A DNA stretch of 64,000 nt from Pseudarthrobacter sp. NIBRBAC000502770 (GCF_006517815.1 NZ_CP041198.1:1798001-1862000), one strand, 5' to 3'; shown: positions 17,737 through 27,226, numbered from the stretch's first letter. Numbers and translations: made by a program. The notes: generated from the sequence alone by a model not told the origin.

Positions 17737-20154
17737 TTATTGCCCCTTGGCCAGGGCTGCCTCCGCTGCCGCAATGACGGGCAGCGTCCTGACGTAGGTA
17801 TCAGGATTCAGGGACACCGAGTCGATTCCCTCCCTGACCAGGAACTCCGCCAGGTCCGGATGGTTGCTGGGCCCCTGTCCGCAGATTCCGATTTTGATGC
17901 CGGCGGCGTGGGCCTTGCTGATCGCCTGGGCAATCATGGACATCACTGCCGGGTCCCGCTCATCGAACAATCCAGCAAGCTCCTCGGAGTCGCGGTCCAC
18001 ACCCAGCACCAGCTGGGTGAGATCGTTGGACCCGATGGAGAAGCCGTCAAAACGCTTGGCGAATTCCCCGGCCAGGACCACGTTGGACGGGATTTCGCAC
18101 ATCATGTAGAGCTGGAGCCCTTCCTGGCCGCGGACCAGCCCTTGCTCCTCCATCGCCTCGATGACCTGGTCCGCCTCGCGCACGGTGCGGCAGAACGGAA
18201 CCATGACAATGACGTTGCCGAATCCAGCCCGTTCCCGCACGCGTTTGAGGGCCCTGCACTCGAGTGCGAACCCTTCACGGTAGTGGCTGCTGTAGTAGCG
18301 TGAGGCGCCGCGGAACCCCAGCATGGGATTTTCCTCTGCACGCTCGAAAGCACTGCCGCCAATGAGGTGGCTGTATTCGTTGCTCTTGAAGTCGCTGAGC
18401 CGGACGATCACCGGCTTGGGGTGGAAGGGCGCCGCGATCTTGGCTATTCCGGTTGCCAGCACGTCGATAAAGTACTCCTGCGGATCCGGGTAGCCGCTGG
18501 TGAGCTGCCGTATCAGGGCGGCCTCTTCCGGATCCGCAACTTTTTCGGGATGGACCAGTGCCATCGGGTGGATGCGGACCAGGTTGTTGATGATGAACTC
18601 CATGCGGGCCAGGCCCACGCCGGCGGCGGGTAAACGCCACCACTTGAAGGCTGCCGCCGGGCTCGCAATGTTGATCATCACGGCCGTGCGGGTGGCTGGC
18701 AGTGCATGCATGTCCACGTCTTCCACGGAGAACTCCAACAGCCCCTCGTAGACGCGGCCCTCCTCGCCTTCCGCGCAGGACAAGGTGACCTCGACGCCGT
18801 CGGAAAGCACCTCGGTGGCGTTGCGGGACCCCACGACGGCGGGCACCCCCAATTCGCGGCTGACGATCGCTGCGTGGCTGGTTGGACCGCCGTGGTCGGT
18901 GATGATGCCCGCGGCCCGCTTCATGATGGGCACCCAGTCCGGGTCAGTCATCCGGGTGACCAGCACGGAGCCATCAACAAAGGACTCGATGTCCTTTGCA
19001 TCCTGGACCACGCATGCCCGGCCTTTGGCGATGGAGTCGCCGATTGCTGCTCCTGTGACGAGGACCCGGCCGGGCTTTGCCAGGTGGTACGTGCGGAAGC
19101 TGGACGTGCTCCGGCGCGCCTGCACCGTTTCCGGCCGGGCCTGCACCATGAAGAGTTCGCCGGTCACGCCGTCCTTGGCCCACTCCATATCCATCGCACG
19201 GCCGTAGTGGTCTTCTACGGCCACTGCCCACCGGGCCAGCAGGACCACTTCCGTGTCATTCAGCACCAGCGAGCGCTGCTCCCGCTCCGTAGTATCGACC
19301 ATCCGGGTCCGGGCATCCCCGCCCTGGCTGTAGACCATCTTGCGTTCTTTGGCCCCGATCTCCCTCTCGATGACCGGGCTGAAGCGCTGGTCTGCGAGGA
19401 GCCCCTTGAAGACCTGGTACTTGTCCGGGTTGATGGTCCCCTGCACCACTGTCTCCCCCAGTCCCCAGGCCGCACTGATAACCACCACGCCGGGGAATCC
19501 GGATTCGGTATCGAGCGAGAACATCACGCCGGATGCGCCAACGTCCGAACGGACCATGTGTTGCACGCCGACGGACAGGGCAACGTCCATGTGGCCGTAG
19601 CCCTTCATTTCGCGGTAGCTGATGGCCCGGTCCGTAAACAGCGAGGCGTAGCAGCGCCGGCACGCGTCGAGCACCCCGCGCTCGCCGGCCACGTTAAGGA
19701 AGGTTTCCTGCTGCCCGGCAAAGCTGGCATCCGGCAGGTCTTCCGCTGTGGCGCTGCTGCGGACCGCAACGGAAACCGCGGGCTGCCCGACCCGTTGGCA
19801 GAGGTTCCGGTAGTGCTCCTGGATGTCTGCGGCGATGCTTTCCGGGAAGGTTGCCTGCAGGAAGAGTTCACGGATCGCGGCCCCCGCCTGGCGCAGCGTG
19901 AGGGTCCCGGCGCGCTGTTCCTCCATGTGCATCTTGATCCGGGGCTCCAGGTTATTGGCAGCAAGGAATGCCCGGTAGGCGGCCGCCGTGGTAGCGAACC
20001 CTTCGGGAACCCTGACTCCTGCGGATTGGAGGGCCCGGCTGAGCTCCCCGAGGGAGGCGTTCTTTCCTCCCACGGAGGGGATGTCCGCGATTCCGGTGTC
20101 CTCGATCCATACGACGTTCGCGACTGTAACGGAGGATTCTGCGGCGGCACTCAT
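17737..20154 (-). CDS. ppsA: Phosphoenolpyruvate synthase
   Basis: 805 aa, normal for PpsA. Converts pyruvate plus ATP to PEP, AMP and phosphate, feeding gluconeogenesis. Domain order: ATP-grasp domain (GGKNASLGELSRAL near the start; SVAVRSSATAEDLPDASFAGQQET), swivelling phosphohistidine domain (GGPTSHAAIVSRELGVPAVVG, His427), and a C-terminal PEP/pyruvate barrel (SIGSNDLTQLVLGVDRDS and GICGQGPSNHPDLAEFLV). It lies 33 bp after the CtpF-like ATPase and is probably in a USP-ATPase-ppsA transcript under the box at 23251. Confidence 0.95.
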   Translation of the reverse strand: MSAAAESSVTVANVVWIEDTGIADIPSVGGKNASLGELSRALQSAGVRVPEGFATTAAAYRAFLAANNLEPRIKMHMEEQRAGTLTLRQAGAAIRELFLQATFPESIAADIQEHYRNLCQRVGQPAVSVAVRSSATAEDLPDASFAGQQETFLNVAGERGVLDACRRCYASLFTDRAISYREMKGYGHMDVALSVGVQHMVRSDVGASGVMFSLDTESGFPGVVVISAAWGLGETVVQGTINPDKYQVFKGLLADQRFSPVIEREIGAKERKMVYSQGGDARTRMVDTTEREQRSLVLNDTEVVLLARWAVAVEDHYGRAMDMEWAKDGVTGELFMVQARPETVQARRSTSSFRTYHLAKPGRVLVTGAAIGDSIAKGRACVVQDAKDIESFVDGSVLVTRMTDPDWVPIMKRAAGIITDHGGPTSHAAIVSRELGVPAVVGSRNATEVLSDGVEVTLSCAEGEEGRVYEGLLEFSVEDVDMHALPATRTAVMINIASPAAAFKWWRLPAAGVGLARMEFIINNLVRIHPMALVHPEKVADPEEAALIRQLTSGYPDPQEYFIDVLATGIAKIAAPFHPKPVIVRLSDFKSNEYSHLIGGSAFERAEENPMLGFRGASRYYSSHYREGFALECRALKRVRERAGFGNVIVMVPFCRTVREADQVIEAMEEQGLVRGQEGLQLYMMCEIPSNVVLAGEFAKRFDGFSIGSNDLTQLVLGVDRDSEELAGLFDERDPAVMSMIAQAISKAHAAGIKIGICGQGPSNHPDLAEFLVREGIDSVSLNPDTYVRTLPVIAAAEAALAKGQ

Positions 20155-20187
20155 GGCTCGATTCTTGCCGGGGGCAGCAGGGGGCAG

Positions 20188-22758
20188 TCAGAGGCTTTGG
20201 TCCTTGGTGCGGCGCAGGCGCCCCCGGACGGATTTGTGCATCCAGTCCGCCAGCAGGACAGCGGGGGCTGCCAGGAGGGCGAGGAGGAGCCCTTCGGGGG
20301 GCGGCGGGGACTGGCCCAGCAGCGCAGCGAGCGACGGCAGGTACAGGCACGCCCCCAGGATGGCAGCTTCTGCGAGCACGGCCCAGACCAGGAGCCGGTT
20401 CGTTCCCCAGCCCAGTTTCCATGGGGGCACCGTTGCGCTCCGGCAGGCAAAGGCGTTGGCGAGTTGTCCCAGGACGACGGCGGTGAAGGCGGCCCCGGAA
20501 GCGGCCATCAGCAAGGGCACCTGCGGGTCCCGCCCCCGGGTCCAGCCGCCGCCTGCCAGGACAGCGGAGAACACGGCCATTTCGACTGCCGCTTCCACCG
20601 GGCCCAGGATGCAGAACACGCGGATGATCAGGCGCCGGTCCATGAGGTGCCGGCGTTCGGGCGGTCGGGTCAGCACGCGCCTCCCCGGCGGCTCGGCACC
20701 CAGGGCGAGCGCCGGCAGCAGGTCGGTGCCGATGTCCAGGGCGAGGATCTGGAGGACACCCAGGGCCAGCGGAAAGTGGCCGCCGGAGAGCGCCCAGATG
20801 ACGAAGGGGGTCAGTTCGGCCACGTTGTCGGTGAGGTGGTAGGTGAGGAAACGGTGGATGTTGGCGTACGTTGCCCGGCCTTGTTCGATGGCGGCCACAA
20901 TGGTGCCGAAGTGGTCATCGAGGAGGACCAGGTCCGCGGCTTCGCGCGCCACGTCGGTTCCGCTCAGGCCCATGGCCACCCCGATGTCGGCTTCACGCAG
21001 GGCCGGGCCGTCGTTGACGCCGTCGCCGGTCATGGCTACCACGTGCCCGCGGGACTGCAGGGCCCTCGCGACCCGAAGTTTTTGCTCGGGTGAAACCCTG
21101 CTGACCACCACTCCGTCACGGTCCAGGAGCGCTCCGAGCACCTGGTCGTCTTCCGGCAGTGCTGCGCCTTCCAGTACGTATTCCGGCGTTCCCGTCAAAC
21201 CAATCTGCCGGGCGATCGCGGCGGCGGTGGCCGGATGGTCCCCGGTAATCATGGCCACCCTTAGACCTGCCTGCCGGGCTGTGCGGATCACGTCCCCGAC
21301 ATCCGGCCGCGGCGGGTCCTGCAGCCCGATCAGGCCCAGCAGTTCCATGCCCGTTTCAAGCTCCGCTGCGGCGGCGGACTGCCATGTTCCAGGGGCGCCT
21401 CCAAGCCGCCGGCGGGCCACCGCAATGACGCGCAGGCCCCGGTTCGCCATCACGTCCACCTGGTCCCTGACCGGGCCAGGAACGGACTCACACACGGGAA
21501 GGACGGTTTCCGGGGCACCTTTACAGAAAAGGTCCTGCCCCACGATCGCTGACTCCCTGCGCCGGGCAGGATCGAACGGGAACCGCCGCGACGGCACGGG
21601 CCCGGACACTGTGCCCGTCAGCCTGCGTGCCAGGACGTCCATGGCCGCTTCCATCGGATCACCCTGGGCACGCCATTGTCCGTCGTGGAGCTCGGCACGG
21701 CCCTGGGAAGCGGTGCGGGCGGCGAGCGCGGCCTGGGCAGCTTTCTCGACGCCACGGCCTTCGATGTGCGCCTCAGGGGAATACCCATCCCCTGCCACCT
21801 CGATGGCGCCGTCGGCCGTGAAGACTTCGACGGCGTTCATCCGGTTCTGCGTCAGGGTCCCGGTTTTGTCCGTGCAAATAAAAGTGGTTGAGCCCAGGGT
21901 TTCCACTGCTTCGAGGTTGCGGACCAGTCCCTTGCGCGATGCCATGCGCTGGGCGCCCATGGCCAGGGACAGCGTGACGGTGGGCAGGAGTCCTTCCGGC
22001 ACCAGCGCTACGGCAACGCCAATGGAGAACAGGAACGAATCGCGCCACTGGAAACCCACCAGCAGCGATGCCAGGAAGAAGACCGCCGCGATGCCCAATG
22101 CCATGCCCGCCGTAACCCGGACAATCCGCCGCAATTCCAGGGACAGGGGCGTTGGTGGCGGAACGGCAGCGCTGGTGAGGGCGGCGATCCCCGCGAGCCT
22201 GGTCTTGGCGCCTGTTGCGGCGACGGCGGCCTCCCCGTAACCGTTGACCAGGAAGGTGCCGCCCCAGGCCTGGTCCCCTGCGGATTTGGGCACCGGGTCG
22301 CTTTCGCCCGTCAGCATCGATTCGTCCACCGCGCAGGCCTGGGCAGTCAAGAGGACCACATCTGCCGGTACGCGGTCGCCGGCAGACAGCAGCACCACAT
22401 CTCCCACCACCAGTTCACTGGCGTGGACCTTTCGCACCTTTCCGTCCCGCCGGGCCAGTACGTCCGCCGGCAGCAGTCCCCGCAGTTTCGCGGCGGCGTG
22501 CTGGGCGCGTTCCTGCTGGATGTGGGCGAACACCCCGTTGACTATGACGACGACGATGATCGCCACTGCCAGTTGCGGCATGTCCGCGATGAAGGCCAGC
22601 GCGGCGGCGCACCACAGCATGAGGGCGAAGAAGTGCGTCATCTCGCCCCAGAGCTTCCGCCACTGGGATACGGGTTTCTCAGTGGGGAGCTGGTTGGGGC
22701 CTGCCTGTTTCAGGAGTTGCGCGGCCTCCGCTGAGCTCAGGCCCTCAGCGGTCCTCAC
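20188..22758 (-). CDS. CtpF-like cation-transporting P-type ATPase
   Basis: 856 aa P2-type ATPase. TM4 keeps VPEGLLPTVTLSLAMGAQRMA (Glu255), the actuator has MLTGESDPVPKS, phosphorylation site CTDKTGTLTQNRMNAVEVF (Asp297), and hinge MTGDGVNDGPALREADIGVAMGLSGTDVAREAADLVLLDD. Nearest known relative is mycobacterial CtpF, itself a DosR target; calcium, sodium or another cation is possible. The start is GTG, and GTGA forms a 4-nt overlap with the stop of the upstream USP, so the two are coupled. The USP-CtpF neighbourhood resembles Rv1996-Rv1997. Confidence 0.9.
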   Translation of the reverse strand: MRTAEGLSSAEAAQLLKQAGPNQLPTEKPVSQWRKLWGEMTHFFALMLWCAAALAFIADMPQLAVAIIVVVIVNGVFAHIQQERAQHAAAKLRGLLPADVLARRDGKVRKVHASELVVGDVVLLSAGDRVPADVVLLTAQACAVDESMLTGESDPVPKSAGDQAWGGTFLVNGYGEAAVAATGAKTRLAGIAALTSAAVPPPTPLSLELRRIVRVTAGMALGIAAVFFLASLLVGFQWRDSFLFSIGVAVALVPEGLLPTVTLSLAMGAQRMASRKGLVRNLEAVETLGSTTFICTDKTGTLTQNRMNAVEVFTADGAIEVAGDGYSPEAHIEGRGVEKAAQAALAARTASQGRAELHDGQWRAQGDPMEAAMDVLARRLTGTVSGPVPSRRFPFDPARRRESAIVGQDLFCKGAPETVLPVCESVPGPVRDQVDVMANRGLRVIAVARRRLGGAPGTWQSAAAAELETGMELLGLIGLQDPPRPDVGDVIRTARQAGLRVAMITGDHPATAAAIARQIGLTGTPEYVLEGAALPEDDQVLGALLDRDGVVVSRVSPEQKLRVARALQSRGHVVAMTGDGVNDGPALREADIGVAMGLSGTDVAREAADLVLLDDHFGTIVAAIEQGRATYANIHRFLTYHLTDNVAELTPFVIWALSGGHFPLALGVLQILALDIGTDLLPALALGAEPPGRRVLTRPPERRHLMDRRLIIRVFCILGPVEAAVEMAVFSAVLAGGGWTRGRDPQVPLLMAASGAAFTAVVLGQLANAFACRSATVPPWKLGWGTNRLLVWAVLAEAAILGACLYLPSLAALLGQSPPPPEGLLLALLAAPAVLLADWMHKSVRGRLRRTKDQSL

Positions 22759-23216
22759 ACGGCGTCCGCCTCCTGCCCTACCAGGAGTACCGGGCAGTTG
22801 GAGTGGGCGGCGCAGGCCTTGCTGACCGAGCCCATGGCTGCCTTCAGCAGGCCGCCCTCGCCGTGCCGTCCCACCACCAGCATCTGCGCCCGCCGGCTCT
22901 CCTCCACCAGCACCTTTGCCGGTGGTCCAAACTTGATGGTGACGTCGATGTTTTCGGGCCGGTCGCCGGAAAAGGCCCGGCCCAGGGCGTCCTCAACCAG
23001 CCGGCCCGCCGCATCCTCAAGCCTGGCGGTGAATTGCCGGTCCGCCCCTTCCAGGCGTGACATCACCAGGTAGTCAGGCATCCCGACGCAGGAGATGACT
23101 TCGAGGCGGGTGCCCAGACGGGCTGCAAGCGTGCCCGCGTAGCGAAGCGCGGCGGAGGAGTATTCAGAACCGTCCACACCCACGATGACGGGCTTGGCCC
23201 CTGTTTCTGCGTTCAT
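22755..23216 (-). CDS. Universal stress protein, single domain
   Basis: 153 aa USP (VIVGVDGSEYSSAALRYAGTLA) with a full ATP loop G-x2-G-x9-G-S in GRHGEGGLLKAAMGSVS and then NCPVLLVG. I start at the ATG at 23214-23216: the DosR-like promoter predicts transcription from about 23217, making this a leaderless mRNA, and the longer open frame runs through the box. First gene of the USP-CtpF-like-ppsA unit, overlapping the ATPase start by 4 nt. Confidence 0.92.
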   Translation of the reverse strand: MNAETGAKPVIVGVDGSEYSSAALRYAGTLAARLGTRLEVISCVGMPDYLVMSRLEGADRQFTARLEDAAGRLVEDALGRAFSGDRPENIDVTIKFGPPAKVLVEESRRAQMLVVGRHGEGGLLKAAMGSVSKACAAHSNCPVLLVGQEADAV

Positions 23217-23223
23217 GGGAACC

Positions 23224-23265
23224 ACGATCCCGGCCGGGCAATGCCGAGGGAAGGGCCAAAGGTCA
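23224..23265 (-). promoter_or_regulatory. DosR-like box and -10 for USP-ctpF-ppsA unit
   Basis: Minus-strand box TGACCTTTGGCCCTT (23265 to 23251), then GATCGT (23229 to 23224) after 21 bp. The TGA of the box is the stop codon of the upstream heavy-metal-type ATPase. Predicted start about one base before the USP ATG. Confidence 0.72.
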
Positions 23266-25218
23266 TGCCGGCGGCGCAGCCGGCTTCCGGTCAGCACCGT
23301 GAAGCGCGCGCAGCCCGTTCAGGATGGTGGCCAGGTCCACGAACTCCTGCAGGAGGGCACCGGCGACGGCGGGAATGTACCCCGTCATGGCTATTGCCAT
23401 CAGGACCAGGCTGAGCCCTATCCCGGTCCAGATGCTCACCAAAGCCACCGAGACGGTCCGTTTGCCAATGGCCACGGCCTGCGCAACTTTCGAGACGTCG
23501 TCGAGCATGATCACAACGTCCGCCGATTCACTGGCCGCGGTGGCACCCTTGGCACCCATCGCGATCCCCACGTCCGCCGCTGCGAGGACAGGTGCATCAT
23601 TGACGCCGTCCCCCACCATCAGCACCGGCCGTTCCATGATGGCGGCCACCGTGTTGACCTTGTCCTCGGGGAGGCAATCCGCCTGGACGCGGCCGATCCC
23701 CGCTTCCTCGGCAATATGGGCTGCCGTGGCCTGCGCGTCACCTGTCAGCAGCATGGTGTTCCGCACGCCCAGGCTGCGCAGGCGGGCCAGGGTGTCCACG
23801 GCATTGCGGCGCAGCGGATCCTTCATGACCAGGGCACCGGCGTATCCGCCGTCCACGGCCACATGGACCGCCAGCTGCCCGCTGTGGACGGTGGCCTCCT
23901 GGAATCCGGTTGAGGAATTCCGCACCAGGCCGGCTTTGCCTACCACCACCCGCTGGCCGTCGCAGACGGCTTCCACGCCGTGGGTTGCGTTCTCCGTGGC
24001 CTGCTGCACGGGAAGGAGTGTCAGGCCGGCGGCCGCGGCGGCTTCGATGACGGAGCCTGCCAGTACGTGCGAGGAGTACTGTTCGGCGGAGGCGGCCAGT
24101 TGCAGGATTCTCTGGCTGCCCAATGCCTCGCCTTGGCCCGGTGCCACCTGGATGCGGTCCAGGACCGGGCGCCCCGACGTGAGGGTTCCGGTCTTGTCGA
24201 AAACCGCTGTCTGGGCCTTCGCCAGCTGCTCGAGGGTGCGGGTGTTCTTAATGATGATGCCCTTGTGGGCGGCCTGGCTGGTACCGGCAAGGAAGGCCAC
24301 CGGCGCCGCGATGAGGAGTGGGCAGGGTGTGGCCACCACCAGCACCTGGGCGAAGCGGAGGGGCTCGCCGGACAGGAACCACGCGGTGCCGGCCATGGCC
24401 AGGGCCAGGATGGTGAAGGGAACGGCGTAGCGGTCAGCAAGCCGGACCACCGGCGCGCGGCTGTTGGACGCCTCTTCGACCAGCGCGATGATCCGGCTGT
24501 ACTGGGAGTCCGCGGCGGTGGCTGACGCGCGCATGCGGATGGCGGCCACCCCGTTGACAGAGCCGCTGAGCAGGGTTTCCCCCATGGTGTGCTCCACCGG
24601 CAGGCTTTCCCCGGTCAATGAGGACTCGTCGAGGCTGGCCGAGTCGGACAGGAGTTCGCCGTCCACGGGTACCAGTTCGGAGGGGCGGACCACCAGCACG
24701 TCCCCCTGGGCCACGTCGCCGATTGGGGTGTCCTCAAGGACCGCACCAGCTCCCTCGCGGTGGGCAAAACGCGGCGCCCGGTCCAGGAGGGACCGCAGTT
24801 CACGCGCGGCTCGTCCCTGGGCAAAGTCCTCCAGCGCCTCGCCGCCGGTAAGCATCAGGATGACCACCAGCGCAGCGAGGTATTCGCCCACCACCACCGT
24901 ACTGACGATCGCCATCAGTGCCAGCAGGTCGATCCCCCAGCGTCCCTCCCGCAAGGACCGGACCATGCCGGCAGAACGTGCCACCACGATGACGGCAGCG
25001 TAGGCCGACGCGAGGACGCGGACCTGCAGTTCCAAACCGAATTGGAGCAGCACCAGCACCGCTGCGAGCACCACACAGGTCAGCGCGACGACGGGATACC
25101 GCCTCATAAAGCCCCAGGCCCTTTCGACGGGCGACCCAGCGGATCCCCCTGCGTCCAAGCTGCCCGGGCTCCCGCCGGTGGCCGCAGGCAGGGCAGCAGG
25201 CTTCCTCATCCAGGACAC
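23263..25218 (-). CDS. P1B-type (heavy-metal class) P-type ATPase, CPL subtype
   Basis: 651 aa with the P1B layout but no N-terminal metal-binding domain. It has SSLTGESLPVEHTMG, TM motif ATPCPLLIAAPVAFLAG (Cys299-Pro-Leu), phosphorylation site FDKTGTLTSGRP (Asp341) and hinge MVGDGVNDAPVLAAADVGIAMG. Two canonical P1B marks differ: CPC/CPH is CPL, and the HP locus of the nucleotide domain reads SSHVLAG (His384-Val385). Metal specificity is therefore unclear. GTG at 25218 or ATG at 25209 may be the start. Its stop codon is part of the DosR-like box of the next gene. No box of standard geometry precedes this gene itself. Confidence 0.87.
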   Translation of the reverse strand: MSWMRKPAALPAATGGSPGSLDAGGSAGSPVERAWGFMRRYPVVALTCVVLAAVLVLLQFGLELQVRVLASAYAAVIVVARSAGMVRSLREGRWGIDLLALMAIVSTVVVGEYLAALVVILMLTGGEALEDFAQGRAARELRSLLDRAPRFAHREGAGAVLEDTPIGDVAQGDVLVVRPSELVPVDGELLSDSASLDESSLTGESLPVEHTMGETLLSGSVNGVAAIRMRASATAADSQYSRIIALVEEASNSRAPVVRLADRYAVPFTILALAMAGTAWFLSGEPLRFAQVLVVATPCPLLIAAPVAFLAGTSQAAHKGIIIKNTRTLEQLAKAQTAVFDKTGTLTSGRPVLDRIQVAPGQGEALGSQRILQLAASAEQYSSHVLAGSVIEAAAAAGLTLLPVQQATENATHGVEAVCDGQRVVVGKAGLVRNSSTGFQEATVHSGQLAVHVAVDGGYAGALVMKDPLRRNAVDTLARLRSLGVRNTMLLTGDAQATAAHIAEEAGIGRVQADCLPEDKVNTVAAIMERPVLMVGDGVNDAPVLAAADVGIAMGAKGATAASESADVVIMLDDVSKVAQAVAIGKRTVSVALVSIWTGIGLSLVLMAIAMTGYIPAVAGALLQEFVDLATILNGLRALHGADRKPAAPPA

Positions 25219-25312
25219 TTCCGCAGGTGCTTCATACGGTCCTCACACATGAAGCCGAACCTACCCTGCCGTCGACAGCCGGGCTAGGGCATTTCGCCCC
25301 GGCAAGCCGGCA

Positions 25313-25354
25313 TGACCTTTGGCCCTGCCCCAACATCCGGTCCGGGGCGAATGT
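25313..25354 (+). promoter_or_regulatory. DosR-like box and -10 upstream of flavodoxin gene
   Basis: TGACCTTTGGCCCTG at 25313-25327 and GAATGT at 25349-25354 (21-bp gap). Predicted start near 25361, giving a leader of about 31 nt. In the opposite direction, toward the P1B ATPase, no hexamer fits. Confidence 0.7.
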
Positions 25355-25391
25355 TAAGGGGCCACCATCAACCCCCACTCCGGAGCCCACC

Positions 25392-25841
25392 ATGAACGCC
25401 GTCGTCCTCTACGACACCGCCTATGGGAACACCCGCACAGTCGCCGAATCCATAGCGTCCGCGCTGGGACTGGGTGCCTCCGCCGTTCCGGTTGACGGTT
25501 TCGATCCAGCCACCCTCTGCCCGGGCGACCTGCTCGTCGTCGGGAGCCCCATCAATGGCTGGAAGCCTACTGCCCGCATTGCTGAATCCTTGGCCAACCT
25601 CGCCCGCCGCGGACTGAACGGTGTCCACGCCGCCGCATTCGACACGCGGGTGAAACTGTTCATCCACGGCGACGCCGCCAAGAAAATGACCAAATCCCTG
25701 GCGGAGGCCGGTGCCACCATCGTCTCCGGGCCCATGGCCTTCTATGTCAAGGGCAGCGAAGGTCCGCTCCTGGAAGGTGAGGTGGAGCGGGCCGCATCAT
25801 GGGCGGCAGACCTGGCGGCCTCGTTGCAGGGCCATGCGTAA
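25392..25841 (+). CDS. Flavodoxin-like protein
   Basis: 149 aa. The N-terminus MNAVVLYDTAYGNTRTVAESIA is the FMN phosphate-binding loop of flavodoxins, and LVVGSPINGWKPTA matches the isoalloxazine-binding region. Probably a small FMN electron carrier or quinone/NADPH-linked flavoprotein in the cytoplasm; the redox partner is not known. It lies 73 bp downstream of a DosR-like box and diverges from the P1B ATPase. Confidence 0.88.
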   Translation: MNAVVLYDTAYGNTRTVAESIASALGLGASAVPVDGFDPATLCPGDLLVVGSPINGWKPTARIAESLANLARRGLNGVHAAAFDTRVKLFIHGDAAKKMTKSLAEAGATIVSGPMAFYVKGSEGPLLEGEVERAASWAADLAASLQGHA

Positions 25842-25916
25842 CCGGGGCCGAAGGCGTGAACCCGCTAACGGTGGAGCGGTTCGTCGACGGCGCACCGGAC
25901 CACCCACGGCCTCTAG

Positions 25917-25958
25917 AGTCCTAAGGCCCTGTCGTGCCGGGGCATGGACCGCGAGGCT
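25917..25958 (+). promoter_or_regulatory. DosR-like box and leaderless -10 upstream of GyrI-like gene
   Basis: AGTCCTAAGGCCCTG at 25917-25931 (a weaker copy) and GAGGCT at 25953-25958 at the standard gap, then six bases and the ATG at 25965. Same geometry as the PPOX promoter at 13282-13330. Confidence 0.55.
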
Positions 25959-25964
25959 GGTGCA

Positions 25965-26435
25965 ATGACTGAACCAGGCCCGCAGCCGCAAAAGATCCAC
26001 ATCACCGAACAGCCCGTGGCAGTGGTCCGCGAGCGGGTTCCCATGGACGCGCTCACCAGTTTCTTCGGCCGGGCCTTCGGTGCGGTGATGTCCGCGGTCC
26101 AGGTGCAGGGCGCCAGTCCGGCGGGTCCGCCGTTTGCGCGCTACCACGGAATGCCGGGCGAAACGGTGGACGTCGAAGCCGGGTTTCCTGTCACCGGCAA
26201 CTTCCACGGCACCGGCGAGGTGGCCAGCGCGGTACTCCCGGACGCAGATGCCTTCGAAGCCATCCACACCGGTCCCTACGACACGCTGGCTGCCACGTAT
26301 GACGCCATCCGGCAGAGCATGGAAGCGGACGGAGCCACCCCGGCGGACTCCATGTGGGAGTACTACCTGACCGATCCTGAACAGCAGCCTGATCCAGCCA
26401 CCTGGCAGACCAGGGTGGTCTGGCCACTCGCCTGA
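25965..26435 (+). CDS. GyrI-like small-molecule-binding protein
   Basis: 156 aa of the GyrI-like/AraC effector-binding fold (SOUL-type beta barrel). Starts KIHITEQPVAVVRERVPMDAL, with PPFARYHGMPGETVDVEAGFPV and the C-terminal WEYYLTDPEQQPDPATWQTRVVWPL typical of the family. Stand-alone members bind hydrophobic compounds or hydrolyse toxins. The ATG at 25965 is exactly where the DosR-like promoter would start transcription; an in-frame ATG at 25944 is less likely. Probably cotranscribed with the membrane protein 33 bp downstream. Confidence 0.85.
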   Translation: MTEPGPQPQKIHITEQPVAVVRERVPMDALTSFFGRAFGAVMSAVQVQGASPAGPPFARYHGMPGETVDVEAGFPVTGNFHGTGEVASAVLPDADAFEAIHTGPYDTLAATYDAIRQSMEADGATPADSMWEYYLTDPEQQPDPATWQTRVVWPLA

Positions 26436-26467
26436 AGCTTCGGCAGGCCCGTCCCGAGGAGGGCACC

Positions 26468-27226
26468 ATGGCCAGTCACCGCCCGGGCCCCCAGCCTGGG
26501 ACTGCCGTTGCCGGCGCCGGCGACCAGCACGGCTGGGCGCACCTCTACCTCGTGGCAGGGGCGTCGTCGATCCTTTTCGTGTTCCTGTTGATCGCCGCCC
26601 TGGTGCTCGACTTCATGGCGCCTCCCCCTGTGCACGGCGGGGCCGCGACACTTGGGTTCATCGCCTCGAACAAGGCCGGCTATGTTGCGGAGCAGATCCT
26701 GTGGATCCTGCCAAATGTCTTGCCGGTGCTGGTGTTCACGGCCCTTTTCGTGGCGTTGTCGACGGTGCGGAGAAGCCTGCCCCTGATAGCGCTGATCTTT
26801 GGTGCACTGCCCTGGGCGCTGCTGCTTGCGGTACCGGTCAGCAGCCGGGGCTCCCTGAACCTGGTCTACCTCAGCGACCGCTTCATGGCTGCCGGGTCGG
26901 AGGACGAACAGCGGATTTACGCTACCGCAGCTGAAGCCATCATCGCCGAGAACAACACCCCGGCAATCGTTGGCGTGCTCTCCGCCCTCGGGATCCTGCT
27001 GATGGGCCTGGCGATGCTCAGGGCCGGACAGGCAATTTTCCCCCGCTCCCTGGCCTGGGTCGGCATCGCCACCGGGGCCCTGGGGGTGGTCAGTGAGGTC
27101 CTGCGCCACGCGGCCCCCAGCTTCTACTGGGGTTACGGAATTTTGCTGTGGATATGGTTCGTCGCCACGGGCATTGCGCTGATCCGCCTGTCGCGCTCTG
27201 CTGCCCTGCGTCTCCGGCGCGACTGA
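26468..27226 (+). CDS. DUF4386-like multi-pass membrane protein
   Basis: 252 aa with about six hydrophobic segments: near 25-50, 80-95, 105-125, 165-185, 197-215 and 222-240. The pattern resembles DUF4386-type proteins but I am not certain of the family. GAGGAGGG just before the ATG is a strong ribosome site. It follows the GyrI-like gene and precedes the next DosR-like box. Role unknown. Confidence 0.72.
   Translation: MASHRPGPQPGTAVAGAGDQHGWAHLYLVAGASSILFVFLLIAALVLDFMAPPPVHGGAATLGFIASNKAGYVAEQILWILPNVLPVLVFTALFVALSTVRRSLPLIALIFGALPWALLLAVPVSSRGSLNLVYLSDRFMAAGSEDEQRIYATAAEAIIAENNTPAIVGVLSALGILLMGLAMLRAGQAIFPRSLAWVGIATGALGVVSEVLRHAAPSFYWGYGILLWIWFVATGIALIRLSRSAALRLRRD

Noticed and set aside
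18706..21093. 795-aa plus-strand open frame
   Set aside because: Antisense to ppsA and the CtpF-like ATPase; a long shadow frame typical of high-GC DNA.
25284..25289. The box at 25313 driving the divergent P1B ATPase
   Set aside because: The minus-strand hexamer at the required place is CCCTAG, which lacks the A and T found in the others.
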